NCBI RefSeq assembly: GCF_900168015.1
Contig: NZ_FUYR01000002.1
Span: 702,932 to 766,931 of the forward strand
DNA length: 64,000 bases
Source: Daejeonella lutea
GTDB taxonomy: Bacteria; Bacteroidota; Bacteroidia; Sphingobacteriales; Sphingobacteriaceae
Reading direction: 5' to 3'
Positions 26,801 through 34,700 of this stretch are shown here, piece after piece (positions within the stretch are counted from its first letter, which is position 1; each line of letters starts with the position of its first letter). The notes beneath the pieces are model-generated. The model saw nothing but the letters and a program-made list of their open reading frames with translations. It ran no database searches and was not told the DNA's origin. A program made the position numbers and the translations under genes.

Positions 26801-26808
26801 CAAAGTTA
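26801..26808 (-). promoter_or_regulatory. -7 promoter element of ffh
   Basis: The minus strand reads TAACTTTG 24 nt before the ffh ATG. The short leader contains the small hairpin AGCTAAAAGCT. Confidence 0.65.
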
Positions 26809-26850
26809 AGATTTTCGGGCTAAATAGTTCTTAACACTTACCTTTACTGC

Positions 26851-26910
26851 CCTAAAGTTTTTTAGGCTGTAACATATTTAACACCATTTAACAAAAACGT
26901 GCAACGTTTT
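26851..26910 (+). promoter_or_regulatory. Two palindromes upstream of the DUF5916 gene
   Basis: CCTAAA-GTTT-TTTAGG (26851-26866) and AAAACGT-GCA-ACGTTTT (26894-26910) are both perfect inverted repeats in the 182-bp divergent gap between ffh and the DUF5916 gene. Three TTTAACA-type motifs sit around the second. They may be operators for the plus-strand gene. Confidence 0.45.
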
Positions 26911-26958
26911 AACAATTCTACCGTCTAATATTGCTGAAAACCAACCTAAACTGACTTA

Positions 26959-29385
26959 ATGAAACAAGGACTACTCTTAGCCAGTCTGCTTTGTGCTCTG
27001 TGCATGACTTCTGTAGCACAGACTATAAAGAAAATGAATGCTGTTCGAACGGAGAGCGCGCCCAAAATTGATGGGGTACTTGATGACGAGGTATGGACTA
27101 AAGCAGTTGCCGCTGATGAATTTGTAGAGCTACGCCCGGTACCAGGAAAGGTAGAATCACGGGAAAAAGGAACAGAAGTAAAAATCCTTTACGACAATTC
27201 TGCCATCTACGTTTCCGCCAGGATGTATGACCATCCGGATAGTATTGCGCGCGAATTAGTCACACGTGACCGGGTGGGTAATGCTGACTTTATAGGAATA
27301 ATTTTCGATCCATACCTGGACCGCATAAATGGACTTGGATTTTACGTTACAGCAGCCGGTTCACAATATGATGCGAAATATTCACTCACTGGTAATGAAG
27401 ATGATAATTGGAATGCAGTATGGGATAGTGAGGTTAAAATTGATGAAAAAGGCTGGACGGCCGAATTCAAAATACCGTATTCTGCGCTTCGCTTTGCTAA
27501 CAAAGATGTTCAGACCTGGGGAGTAAACATGACGCGACGCAGGCAAAAAATCAACTATCAATCCTGCTGGAATTTTGTGGATCCCAAAGTCAGCGGTTTT
27601 ATAAATCAGGAGGGAGAATTGCATGGGATCACTAATATTAAATCGCCGATAAGACTTTCTTTTTCACCCTATGTTTCTACATCAGCCAATAATTATCCAT
27701 ACAATTTGCCTGGGGTAAAAAATACTACTGGAACTTTCAATGGCGGAATGGATGTGAAATACGGAATAAATCAAAGCTTTACCCTTGATATGACCCTGGT
27801 CCCTGATTTCGGACAAGTACGTTCGGACAACCAGATCCTCAACCTAACTCCCTTCGAGGTAAAATTTAACGAGAACAGGCAGTTCTTTACTGAAGGTACA
27901 GAGCTTTTCAATAAAGGAGACCTTTTTTACTCCCGAAGGATAGGCTCGTTTCCATCGTACACCAATGACGTTTATGGACAGCTTCAGGCTGGGGAAACGG
28001 TGAAGGAAAACCCCAGTGAAAGTAAGTTAATAAATGCCACTAAAGTTTCCGGTAGAACAGGAAAAGGACTTGGAATCGGCGTATTCAATGCAGTAACTAA
28101 TCGCGCAGTTGCCACAGTTTTAAATGCAGCCGGACGGGAAAGAATGGTGGAAACGCAGCCGCTCACCAATTACAGTATTTTCGTTCTTGATCAAAATCTT
28201 AAAAACAACAGCTCAGTGACCTTGTTGAATACGAACGTTTTGCGGCAAGGCGCTGCTTATGATGCAAATGTGAGTGCATTTCTTTTTCGTTTAAACAACA
28301 AAAAAAATAAATACCATGTTGAGGGGGCGGCTAAAATGAGTCATCAGACTTCCCTTACCAGAGATGATACAGGATTTGGCTATGAGTTTGAAGTTGGGAA
28401 ACAAAGCGGAAACTTTGTGTGGAATCTTGAACAAGAACTTTCGGACGACAAGTTCAACCCGACTGACCTTGGCTTTTTTACTAACAATAATTTTCTTGAC
28501 CACTCCCTTTATGTAGGATACAATAAATTTAAACCCGGCAAGTGGTATCTGCAATACGAAACCTGGTTCGAAGCTGATCATTCCCGGATGTTTAAGCCCC
28601 AGGCCTATCAATCATTTAATGCGAATGTTGGTGGATGGGTGAAATTTAAAAACTTTTGGTCGGCGAACATGAACATTGGTCGTGTATTTTCAGGCAACGA
28701 TTTCTATGAAGCCAGAAGCGCAGGAAGGGTTTTTAATACCTTTTCAAGTACCGGGATAAATGGCAGCTTTAATTCGAACAATGCAAAGAAATATAATGGC
28801 GGTGCATATCTGTCAATGCGTTTCCAGGATAGCTACCAGGGATTTGGTATTGGTACGGGGTTTTATCAAAATTACAGAGTTAATAATAAACTCTCGTTTG
28901 GTACAGAAATTATGATCGAGCCTCGGTACAACTATGTTAACTGGGTTGGCAAAAACTCGTCCAACGAGATTATCTTTTCCAGATATGACCGGAACACCGT
29001 AGAAAGCATATTGGACGTAAAATACGCCTTCACAGCTAAAATGGGTCTCAATTTACGGGGAAGACACTACTGGTCGGATCGCAGAAACAAAAGCTTTTTC
29101 TTGCTCCAGGATGATGGAAATCTTCAACCAAACCCTGGTACAGAATTCGTTAATCAGCATGTTAACTACAATGTGTTTAATATAGACATGGTTTATTCCT
29201 GGCAGTTTGCTCCCGGCAGTGAATTAAGCTTAACTTATAAGGACGTGGCTGAGGATTATGAAACTTTAAACCGGGAGGGTTATGGCAGAAATTTCGGCCG
29301 GGTAATCAGCCGCCCACAAAACAACAGCCTTTCTCTTAAAGTATTGTATTACCTGGATTATCTTCAGCTCAAGAAGAAGAATTGA
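26959..29385 (+). CDS. DUF5916 outer-membrane protein with CBM9-like domain
   Basis: An 808-residue protein with signal peptide (about 1-20), a carbohydrate-binding family-9-like N-terminal domain (about 30-220) opening with PKIDGVLDDEVWTKA and containing VKILYDNSAIYVSARMYD, and a long C-terminal DUF5916 part predicted as a beta barrel with many alternating Asn/aromatic strands (for example KFNENRQFFTEGTELF). Probably an outer-membrane protein; its ligand is unknown. It converges with the DUF3078 gene with no base between the stops. Confidence 0.85.
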   Translation: MKQGLLLASLLCALCMTSVAQTIKKMNAVRTESAPKIDGVLDDEVWTKAVAADEFVELRPVPGKVESREKGTEVKILYDNSAIYVSARMYDHPDSIARELVTRDRVGNADFIGIIFDPYLDRINGLGFYVTAAGSQYDAKYSLTGNEDDNWNAVWDSEVKIDEKGWTAEFKIPYSALRFANKDVQTWGVNMTRRRQKINYQSCWNFVDPKVSGFINQEGELHGITNIKSPIRLSFSPYVSTSANNYPYNLPGVKNTTGTFNGGMDVKYGINQSFTLDMTLVPDFGQVRSDNQILNLTPFEVKFNENRQFFTEGTELFNKGDLFYSRRIGSFPSYTNDVYGQLQAGETVKENPSESKLINATKVSGRTGKGLGIGVFNAVTNRAVATVLNAAGRERMVETQPLTNYSIFVLDQNLKNNSSVTLLNTNVLRQGAAYDANVSAFLFRLNNKKNKYHVEGAAKMSHQTSLTRDDTGFGYEFEVGKQSGNFVWNLEQELSDDKFNPTDLGFFTNNNFLDHSLYVGYNKFKPGKWYLQYETWFEADHSRMFKPQAYQSFNANVGGWVKFKNFWSANMNIGRVFSGNDFYEARSAGRVFNTFSSTGINGSFNSNNAKKYNGGAYLSMRFQDSYQGFGIGTGFYQNYRVNNKLSFGTEIMIEPRYNYVNWVGKNSSNEIIFSRYDRNTVESILDVKYAFTAKMGLNLRGRHYWSDRRNKSFFLLQDDGNLQPNPGTEFVNQHVNYNVFNIDMVYSWQFAPGSELSLTYKDVAEDYETLNREGYGRNFGRVISRPQNNSLSLKVLYYLDYLQLKKKN

Positions 29386-30390
29386 TTAGCGGGGAAACTT
29401 GTAAATGAGTCCGAGCGAAAGTGCCTGACTGGCCTGGATTTTATCCGCTGTATCATCATCGTAAAGAACTATTCCTGCCAGCGAAACATTGATCAATCGG
29501 TTAACACGAGCGGTCAATGTCACATCCAGTCGGTTGTCTATGCTCTTCAGTTTCTCATAGTTAGCGAACATCGTATACCTGCTTTTCAGATTGAGGTTTT
29601 CCGCAATGTCCTTATCTATTGACCCCACTACCTGGAATGCCAGCTCGTTTCTAAAACCTTTACCAGGTTCAACACCGAAATTTTTGGGATTAGTTTTATA
29701 GAGATTGGTATCTATCATAAAAGTTTGTCGTGCTGTGCCAGTACCAATACGCAGGAAAAAATATTTCACAGGCTTATACTCGAAACCAACCGATTCGGTC
29801 AAATAACCCGGAGCCATGAATCTGGAAAGGAGTGTTGCCACTTCAGTTCCCTGGGCATTTCTGGCAAAGGAAAAACCCCGGTCAAACTGGGATTCAAAAT
29901 TTAACGATCCAAAGAAATACCAGCTCTTAGATAATTTAAGGGCCACTTTATTGTCCCAAAAGATACGGTCTGCAGGTTTCCTAGAGAGCTGACCTTTATT
30001 CTTCAGTTTTCCGTATTGCAGCAAAACCTCTGACACGAAATTTTTATCGCCTTGGGTATAATCAGTTTTATAGGTGAATTGACCACCAAGAGCTAAAGAA
30101 TTCACTCCACCTCCTCCCCAATTATCGCTGAATGATGCTTGATTTACATTCACCCCGAACGATGTCCAGCTCCGCCAGTAATTAATGCTTAACTGAAGCT
30201 CTTCGGGTTCTGGAAGCCGCACTGTTTCTGGAAAAATAACCGGTCGTCTGACTGGGAGAGAATTTCTACGGGGATATTGCCTGAGATCTTTTAAAATCGT
30301 CGTATCCGATTGACTTTCTGTCTGCTGTGCAAATAGTGTAGGGCTCAGAACTGAAATAAAACTGAATATGATCAGGCAACGGGTAAACAT
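29386..30390 (-). CDS. DUF3078 outer-membrane protein
   Basis: A 334-residue exported protein. Signal peptide (about 1-21), a Pro/Arg-rich linker (about 35-60), then DUF3078 with the hallmark SWTSFGVNVNQASFSDNW and GGGGVNSLALGG, followed by beta strands to a terminal LIYKFPR. Predicted outer-membrane barrel restricted mostly to Bacteroidota; function not established. A near-consensus promoter (TTTATTTG) ends 4 nt before the ATG. Confidence 0.87.
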   Translation of the reverse strand: MFTRCLIIFSFISVLSPTLFAQQTESQSDTTILKDLRQYPRRNSLPVRRPVIFPETVRLPEPEELQLSINYWRSWTSFGVNVNQASFSDNWGGGGVNSLALGGQFTYKTDYTQGDKNFVSEVLLQYGKLKNKGQLSRKPADRIFWDNKVALKLSKSWYFFGSLNFESQFDRGFSFARNAQGTEVATLLSRFMAPGYLTESVGFEYKPVKYFFLRIGTGTARQTFMIDTNLYKTNPKNFGVEPGKGFRNELAFQVVGSIDKDIAENLNLKSRYTMFANYEKLKSIDNRLDVTLTARVNRLINVSLAGIVLYDDDTADKIQASQALSLGLIYKFPR

Positions 30391-30394
30391 CTGA

Positions 30395-30402
30395 CAAATA
30401 AA
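30395..30402 (-). promoter_or_regulatory. Near-consensus -7 element of the DUF3078 gene
   Basis: The minus strand reads TTTATTTG, one base off TAnnTTTG, followed by TCAG and the ATG. The 4-nt spacing equals that of the perfect leaderless set. Confidence 0.45.
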
Positions 30403-30436
30403 ACGAAAAAAGACTTCTTTTCGATATCTTTCAAGG

Positions 30437-30769
30437 TTAATGTGACTTAAAGTAGTTCATCCAGGAATAGAATCCCCGATTTTTTAGGTATTGATAATCA
30501 GCATCGTTGCTAAACGCTTCCTTTTCAAACACAATGTTCCGGTAAGCCAGATCATGGTTTCTATATCTCACTAAATTGATCAGATAATCCAGGATGTAAA
30601 TGAGATAAAAGGGAATAATTAATAATTCAATCTGCTGTCTTAAATGTATTAGTTCGTGATTGATGATTTGCTGGTCATTCTTAATCCAGGAGTATTTTAC
30701 CAGCACAAATGGGAAAATAGCCATGCCTGCAGCAGGTAAAAACGGCAGATGCACTATCGGGAATTTCAT
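30437..30769 (-). CDS. Small membrane protein with an HELIH zinc-site motif
   Basis: A 110-residue protein of unrecognised family. Hydrophobic stretches at about 8-25 and 47-66 flank a central NHELIHLRQQIE segment, an HEXXH pattern like that of M56/M48 membrane peptidases. The C-terminal half has RNHDLAYRNIVFEKEAFSNDADY, where EKEAF could supply the third ligand as in gluzincin peptidases. Its ATG overlaps the stop of the upstream gene by 4 nt (ATGA), so the pair is translationally coupled. Activity is inferred only from the motif. Confidence 0.7.
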   Translation of the reverse strand: MKFPIVHLPFLPAAGMAIFPFVLVKYSWIKNDQQIINHELIHLRQQIELLIIPFYLIYILDYLINLVRYRNHDLAYRNIVFEKEAFSNDADYQYLKNRGFYSWMNYFKSH

Positions 30770-31530
30770 TGAGCACTTCCTTTGAGAGGACCAAGACGAT
30801 TGGCTGCGGGATTTTCCAGATAGCTCTGATAGGATTTCTTAATGTACTGGATCAACTCGTAATCATTTGCCTCAAGAATAAAATAGTATCCAGGCTTGTA
30901 CTGTTGTTTAAAATCCGTGAGTTTTGCCCCGCTTAATCCCGTTACATTGTTTACAAGAGTTTTTGTAAAACGGTATTCGATCATCGCATCGCGATAATCC
31001 CGTTCAATGATTTTTTGAAGCATTCGGGCATTTTTGCCTTCTTTGCTCAATAAATTATATAGCGCATTTATACTCAGCCCGGCGCCGCCGCCGCCATTAC
31101 TGCCCCCCATAGTGAAGACATCTTTTACTGCACCTTTTGTGTAAATGGTGTTATATTCTTCCTGAGCTTGCTTTAGTTGTTCGGCCGGGGTTTTCAAACT
31201 GTCGCGCACAACAACTTCCTGAAGCTGGATGCTATTGCGTCGTAAATAGAATAGAAGAGTGCTTTCAGATTTGATACTTATTGTATCCACACCATAACCC
31301 TGTAATGCAGCGACAAGAACATCGCCTGAGCGGGCATTTGTTTTAAATTCCCCCTTTGTTGTATTGTAAAAGCCCGCGCCGGTCCGCGTGTTGTAAATGT
31401 AGACGCGTGTTAAGCGCTGTTTACTGTCCATATCGAAAACAATCCCCTGAACAGGTTTGTCCTGAGCAAACAGCTTACCGTTCGATAGAACGAGCAGCAA
31501 CAGGATATAGATTATTTTCTTCAATTTCAT
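30766..31530 (-). CDS. Exported carboxypeptidase-regulatory-like domain protein
   Basis: A 254-residue protein with signal peptide (about 1-23, ending LFAQ), a carboxypeptidase-regulatory-like beta domain (about 28-105, with QGIVFDMDSKQ and a strand pair ending QLQEVVVRDS) and a long helical C-terminal part with a GGSNGGGGAGLS linker. It has the same plan as the 15.6-kb gene but the tails differ. The ATG at 31530 starts the signal peptide; the frame is open to 31581. Coupled by ATGA to the small HELIH protein. Function unknown. Confidence 0.75.
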   Translation of the reverse strand: MKLKKIIYILLLLVLSNGKLFAQDKPVQGIVFDMDSKQRLTRVYIYNTRTGAGFYNTTKGEFKTNARSGDVLVAALQGYGVDTISIKSESTLLFYLRRNSIQLQEVVVRDSLKTPAEQLKQAQEEYNTIYTKGAVKDVFTMGGSNGGGGAGLSINALYNLLSKEGKNARMLQKIIERDYRDAMIEYRFTKTLVNNVTGLSGAKLTDFKQQYKPGYYFILEANDYELIQYIKKSYQSYLENPAANRLGPLKGSAQ

Positions 31531-31588
31531 AAACTTACGGGTTTCTGCTTCACCCAGGTTCCGATTTAACAATTTTAACAAAAGGAAG

Positions 31589-31616
31589 TATCAAGTGTCA
31601 GGTATCAAGAATCAAG
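31589..31616 (+). repeat. Heptamer array, left arm of an inverted pair
   Basis: Four gapless 7-bp units: TATCAAG, TGTCAGG, TATCAAG, AATCAAG. The same units recur inverted at 31712-31732, 95 bp away. Confidence 0.8.
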
Positions 31617-31711
31617 ACTTGCCACTGGATAATTTTAAACAGGGCTCCCGTATTAACCACTGCAGTATACCTTCAAGTATAACGTGAAAGTTCAAATCTA
31701 GAATGAACTAT

Positions 31712-31732
31712 CTTGATCCTTGATACCTGATA
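31712..31732 (-). repeat. Heptamer array, right inverted arm
   Basis: On the minus strand three gapless units TATCAGG, TATCAAG, GATCAAG. They can pair with the left arm over about 21 bp with a single mismatch, so the 145-bp element could form a long hairpin in RNA between the two minus-strand genes. Confidence 0.8.
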
Positions 31733-31740
31733 CGTGTTTC

Positions 31741-32574
31741 TCATTTCGAAACAAGCAATAACTGACCCAAATTCACTTCGGAGTTGCCCAGATCATTCAG
31801 GATTTTTAAGTCACTTACGGTAATGGAAAAGCGTTTTGCGATAGATTCGATGGTGTCGCCGGCCTTTACTTCATAAATTTTCATTTCTACAGGAGCTTTA
31901 GCCTGCTCCTGTTTCTTTTCTTCCGGGATATTCTGAACTATTTCTGTCAGAACCTTATCTTCCCGCTTGATCTTCTCGACAAAGCCTTCCTTTTGGTCGT
32001 ATTTACTTAAGTCATATCGTTCCACCAGAGTTATCAGCAATTCAGCATAGCGGGGATTAGTGGCGTAGCCGGCTTCCTTCAAACCTGCTGCCCAACCTTT
32101 ATAATCGTTTTTGTTAAGCTCGAAGAGTGGTGCGTATCGCTTGCGTTTCAAGAACTCAGAATGATCGCGAAACGACTCTTCAGGACTTGTATACACCCTG
32201 AAGCAATCATCTTTCTGATCATCGTCTTTTAATATTGTTTTGCCCTTCCACTCAGCAGTACATTTTATCCCGAAATGATTATTCGCATCTCGTGCGAGGC
32301 TGCTATTTCCGCTTCCAGATTCAAGCAAGCCTTGTGCAAGGGTAATACTCGCCGGGATGCCAAAGCTATTCATTTCTTTGATCGCAATGTCTCTGAACCT
32401 TTCGATATATGCTTCTGCAGAATATTTATTGACCAGGGTATTCCCCGTAATCGTTTTAACAGGAGCAGAAGTTTGGGGAGCCTTTGGAACAGGCTTCGTT
32501 ATGGTAACCTTTCGGGTGCTGCAGGCACTAATTAACGCTACCAGAAATATAAAGGGTACAAAAAATATCTTCAT
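31741..32574 (-). CDS. LysM glucosaminidase lipoprotein (peptidoglycan hydrolase)
   Basis: A 277-residue envelope lipoprotein with lipobox ISAC (Cys about 18). A GH73 glucosaminidase domain (about 50-195) shows LAQGLLESGSGNSSLA, where the Glu is the likely catalytic acid, and NNHFGIKC. A LysM domain (about 228-275, with YEVKAGDTIESIAKRFSI) binds glycan strands. It should cut beta-1,4 bonds after N-acetylglucosamine in peptidoglycan. A paralogue lies 245 bp upstream on the same strand, and the two probably arose by duplication. Confidence 0.9.
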   Translation of the reverse strand: MKIFFVPFIFLVALISACSTRKVTITKPVPKAPQTSAPVKTITGNTLVNKYSAEAYIERFRDIAIKEMNSFGIPASITLAQGLLESGSGNSSLARDANNHFGIKCTAEWKGKTILKDDDQKDDCFRVYTSPEESFRDHSEFLKRKRYAPLFELNKNDYKGWAAGLKEAGYATNPRYAELLITLVERYDLSKYDQKEGFVEKIKREDKVLTEIVQNIPEEKKQEQAKAPVEMKIYEVKAGDTIESIAKRFSITVSDLKILNDLGNSEVNLGQLLLVSK

Positions 32575-32683
32575 TTGACGCCGGGGTTTGATCCGGATGC
32601 TAAATTGAATATTTACATTTAATTATTTCACCCCTCATTATATTTAATCTCCCCGCCTATAAAAACGAGCAGAGCAATTTTGA

Positions 32684-32803
32684 CTACTTAACATCCTGTA
32701 CTGGAGTATAGAGGTTATTAGACTTTGGTAATCCCGCCTTTTTCATACGGCATGATCCGGCAAATAAAGCCGCCATCATTATTAATATCAAATACTTTTT
32801 CAT
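32684..32803 (-). CDS. Small lipoprotein, 39 residues
   Basis: A 40-codon ORF (ATG at 32803, TAG at 32684) begins 15 nt after the stop of the LysM glucosaminidase on the same strand. The product starts MKKYLILIMMAALFAGSC: a Lys-rich start, a hydrophobic core and a lipobox-like AGSC with Cys 18, followed by a 21-residue polar tail with KKAGLPKSNN. This is the shape of a small outer-membrane lipoprotein. It is shorter than most gene callers accept. Function unknown; cotranscription with the hydrolase is likely. Confidence 0.62.
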   Translation of the reverse strand: MKKYLILIMMAALFAGSCRMKKAGLPKSNNLYTPVQDVK

Positions 32804-32818
32804 GAGTAAAAGGGTTAA

Positions 32819-33505
32819 TCACAACAATAATTTCTGACCAATCGAGAGCTTACTGTTTGATAACGAATTTTTACTCATTAAGGTTTTAATGCTCGAGCTA
32901 AACTTTTTCGCGATGGATGAGAGCGTGTCTCCTTTTTTAACGGTATAAAGGTTGATTATAGGTTCTGATGATTTAGAAACAGCCGGGGTATTTATAGCTG
33001 GAGCAGCAGTAATTAATTCCTGAGCACCTGTAGGGCGTTTATCAAATTCATACAACTTGTATTTTTTGATGATGGCAAGGACATGTGTTCCCCAGAGTTT
33101 ACTAGCGGCATAACCGCCGTTTTGGATCCCCAGCACCCAGTTATAATAATCGTAACTTGGATATTTCCCAAACAGTGCCTCGAACTTCTTATTCCTTCGC
33201 ATTGCACCAATAAAGTCGAGGTATGAATCTGTTACAGAATCATAGCCGCGATATGAAGACTTGATCTCTGTACTTGAATTCTTTCCTTTAATGCCAAAAT
33301 GATTATTAAGATACTTTGCAATCTTGCTGTTGCCGTTGGCTGATTCGTGCATTGAGATAGCAAGTATTACACTTGCAGGCACACCCTGTTCCTCCATGTG
33401 CCTGACGGCAATGTCTTTGTATTTTTGGATATAATCCAGGGCGCTGTTCTGTGCAGAGACAGACAAACTTACGGTAATAAAGAGCAGGGTAAAGAAGTGT
33501 TTCAT
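32819..33505 (-). CDS. Secreted LysM glucosaminidase (peptidoglycan hydrolase)
   Basis: A 228-residue protein with signal peptide cleaved after VSAQ (about 18), a GH73 domain (about 22-165) with LAISMHESANGNSKIA and NNHFGIKG, and one LysM domain (about 185-228, YTVKKGDTLSSIAKKF). Compared with the 31.7-kb paralogue it has a cleaved signal and not a lipobox, so it is likely soluble in the periplasm or released. It is followed at 15 nt by a tiny lipoprotein gene. Confidence 0.9.
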   Translation of the reverse strand: MKHFFTLLFITVSLSVSAQNSALDYIQKYKDIAVRHMEEQGVPASVILAISMHESANGNSKIAKYLNNHFGIKGKNSSTEIKSSYRGYDSVTDSYLDFIGAMRRNKKFEALFGKYPSYDYYNWVLGIQNGGYAASKLWGTHVLAIIKKYKLYEFDKRPTGAQELITAAPAINTPAVSKSSEPIINLYTVKKGDTLSSIAKKFSSSIKTLMSKNSLSNSKLSIGQKLLL

Positions 33506-33548
33506 GACTGATGCTTTAATTTCTGAATATAAAAAGGAGAGCGCTCCC

Positions 33549-34184
33549 TTATTTTTTTCGAATTACAAACAATCCATCCCGAACAGGCAGGATCAGCTTT
33601 TCAACTCGCTGATCCTTAATCACCATCTCATTAAAATTAGTAATTATTGTGGTATTCTGATCAATTTGTTCTTGAAGAACTTTTCCACTCCACAGCACAT
33701 TATCTACTATGATGATTCCGCCAGATCTTAATTTATCGATCACCAGGTTATAATAGGTGCCATTATTCTTTTTATCCGCATCAATGAATACGATGTCGAA
33801 AACTTCGTCTATTTCAGTGATTATTTTAGTCGCGTCACCAATGCGGTAGATGATCTTGTTATTGAGCGGAGATTTGCTGAAGTTGGTTTTCACCATGTCT
33901 TCCAGTTCTGCGTTAATGTCAATAGTATAGATATGGCCATTTTTTGTCAGGCCTTCTGCTAGGCATAATGTTGCATAACCAGTAAATGTGCCTATTTCCA
34001 ATATCCTTTCTGGGTTGATCATTTTGCTCAGCATACTTAAAACCCGACCCTGATAATGACCCGATAGCATGCGCGGCATGGAAACCTTTAGGTTTGTCTC
34101 CCTGTCAATCCATTTAAGAAGATCATCCTCCGGATCGCAGTATTTTATAAGATAATTTTTTAGCTCTTCACTTATAAATTCCAT
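33549..34184 (-). CDS. Class I SAM-dependent O-methyltransferase
   Basis: A 211-residue methyltransferase of the caffeoyl-CoA/catechol O-methyltransferase family. SAM-binding motif I is ILEIGTFTGYATLCLAEGL, acidic motif IYTIDIN follows, then DIVFIDADKKNN (metal-binding Asp pair) and IIVDNVLWSGKV with the second metal site. The substrate is unknown; relatives act on catechol-type oxygens. A perfect TACCTTTG ends 4 nt before the ATG at 34184 and rules out the upstream ATG at 34199, which lies inside the promoter. Confidence 0.88.
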   Translation of the reverse strand: MEFISEELKNYLIKYCDPEDDLLKWIDRETNLKVSMPRMLSGHYQGRVLSMLSKMINPERILEIGTFTGYATLCLAEGLTKNGHIYTIDINAELEDMVKTNFSKSPLNNKIIYRIGDATKIITEIDEVFDIVFIDADKKNNGTYYNLVIDKLRSGGIIIVDNVLWSGKVLQEQIDQNTTIITNFNEMVIKDQRVEKLILPVRDGLFVIRKK

Positions 34185-34188
34185 AGCG

Positions 34189-34196
34189 CAAAGGTA
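34189..34196 (-). promoter_or_regulatory. -7 element, leaderless start of the O-methyltransferase gene
   Basis: The minus strand reads TACCTTTG, then four bases, then the ATG. It lies in the gap after ruvX. Confidence 0.7.
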
Positions 34197-34224
34197 CAAA
34201 TTCCGGTCAAGCAGGAGATTCGAC

Positions 34225-34641
34225 TTATTGCAGGCTTCTTTTTTCGAGATAAGTTTGCAGGATAATCGTAGCAGATATAGTGTCTAAACGAGATTTATCG
34301 TGACGATCTGAACGTTTAAAGCCACTTTGGGCTACTACTGCCGAAGCCATTTTAGAAGTGAAGCGTTCATCAATCCTTTCAATCGGAATTTCCGGAAAGT
34401 GTTTTTTTAAAATTGTGATAAATCCTTTAATATGAGGTGCTGACTGTGAAGGTGTTCCATCCATTTGCAAGGGTTCACCGACGACAAATAATTCTACCGG
34501 TTCCTGAACAAGGTATTTTTTCAGGTATTCGACTATATCCTTGGGGTGAATTGTGTCCAGACCTGTGGCAATAATCTGCAAAGGATCGGTTACCGCTATG
34601 CCGATTCGTTTTGTTCCATAATCAAAGGCTATGATCCGCAT
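34225..34641 (-). CDS. ruvX: Putative pre-16S rRNA nuclease / Holliday junction resolvase YqgF
   Basis: A 138-residue RNase-H-fold nuclease. The first catalytic Asp is in AFDYGTKRIGIAV, the Glu in VVGEPLQMDG and the last Asp in SRLDTISATIIL; the ERIDERFTSK segment is also typical. The family is credited with 5' maturation of 16S rRNA and was named for a Holliday-junction role. Length standard. It precedes the O-methyltransferase, which has its own promoter. Confidence 0.93.
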   Translation of the reverse strand: MRIIAFDYGTKRIGIAVTDPLQIIATGLDTIHPKDIVEYLKKYLVQEPVELFVVGEPLQMDGTPSQSAPHIKGFITILKKHFPEIPIERIDERFTSKMASAVVAQSGFKRSDRHDKSRLDTISATIILQTYLEKRSLQ

Positions 34642-34700
34642 ATATAAATAATCAACTGAGAATTATCGTTCTAAATGAATACTGTCTTTATCTAATCCGG

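Noticed and set aside
31741-33505. The two LysM glucosaminidases as a phage lysis cassette
   Set aside because: Both have bacterial export signals (lipobox or signal peptide) and no holin or phage gene is near; they fit resident cell-wall hydrolases.
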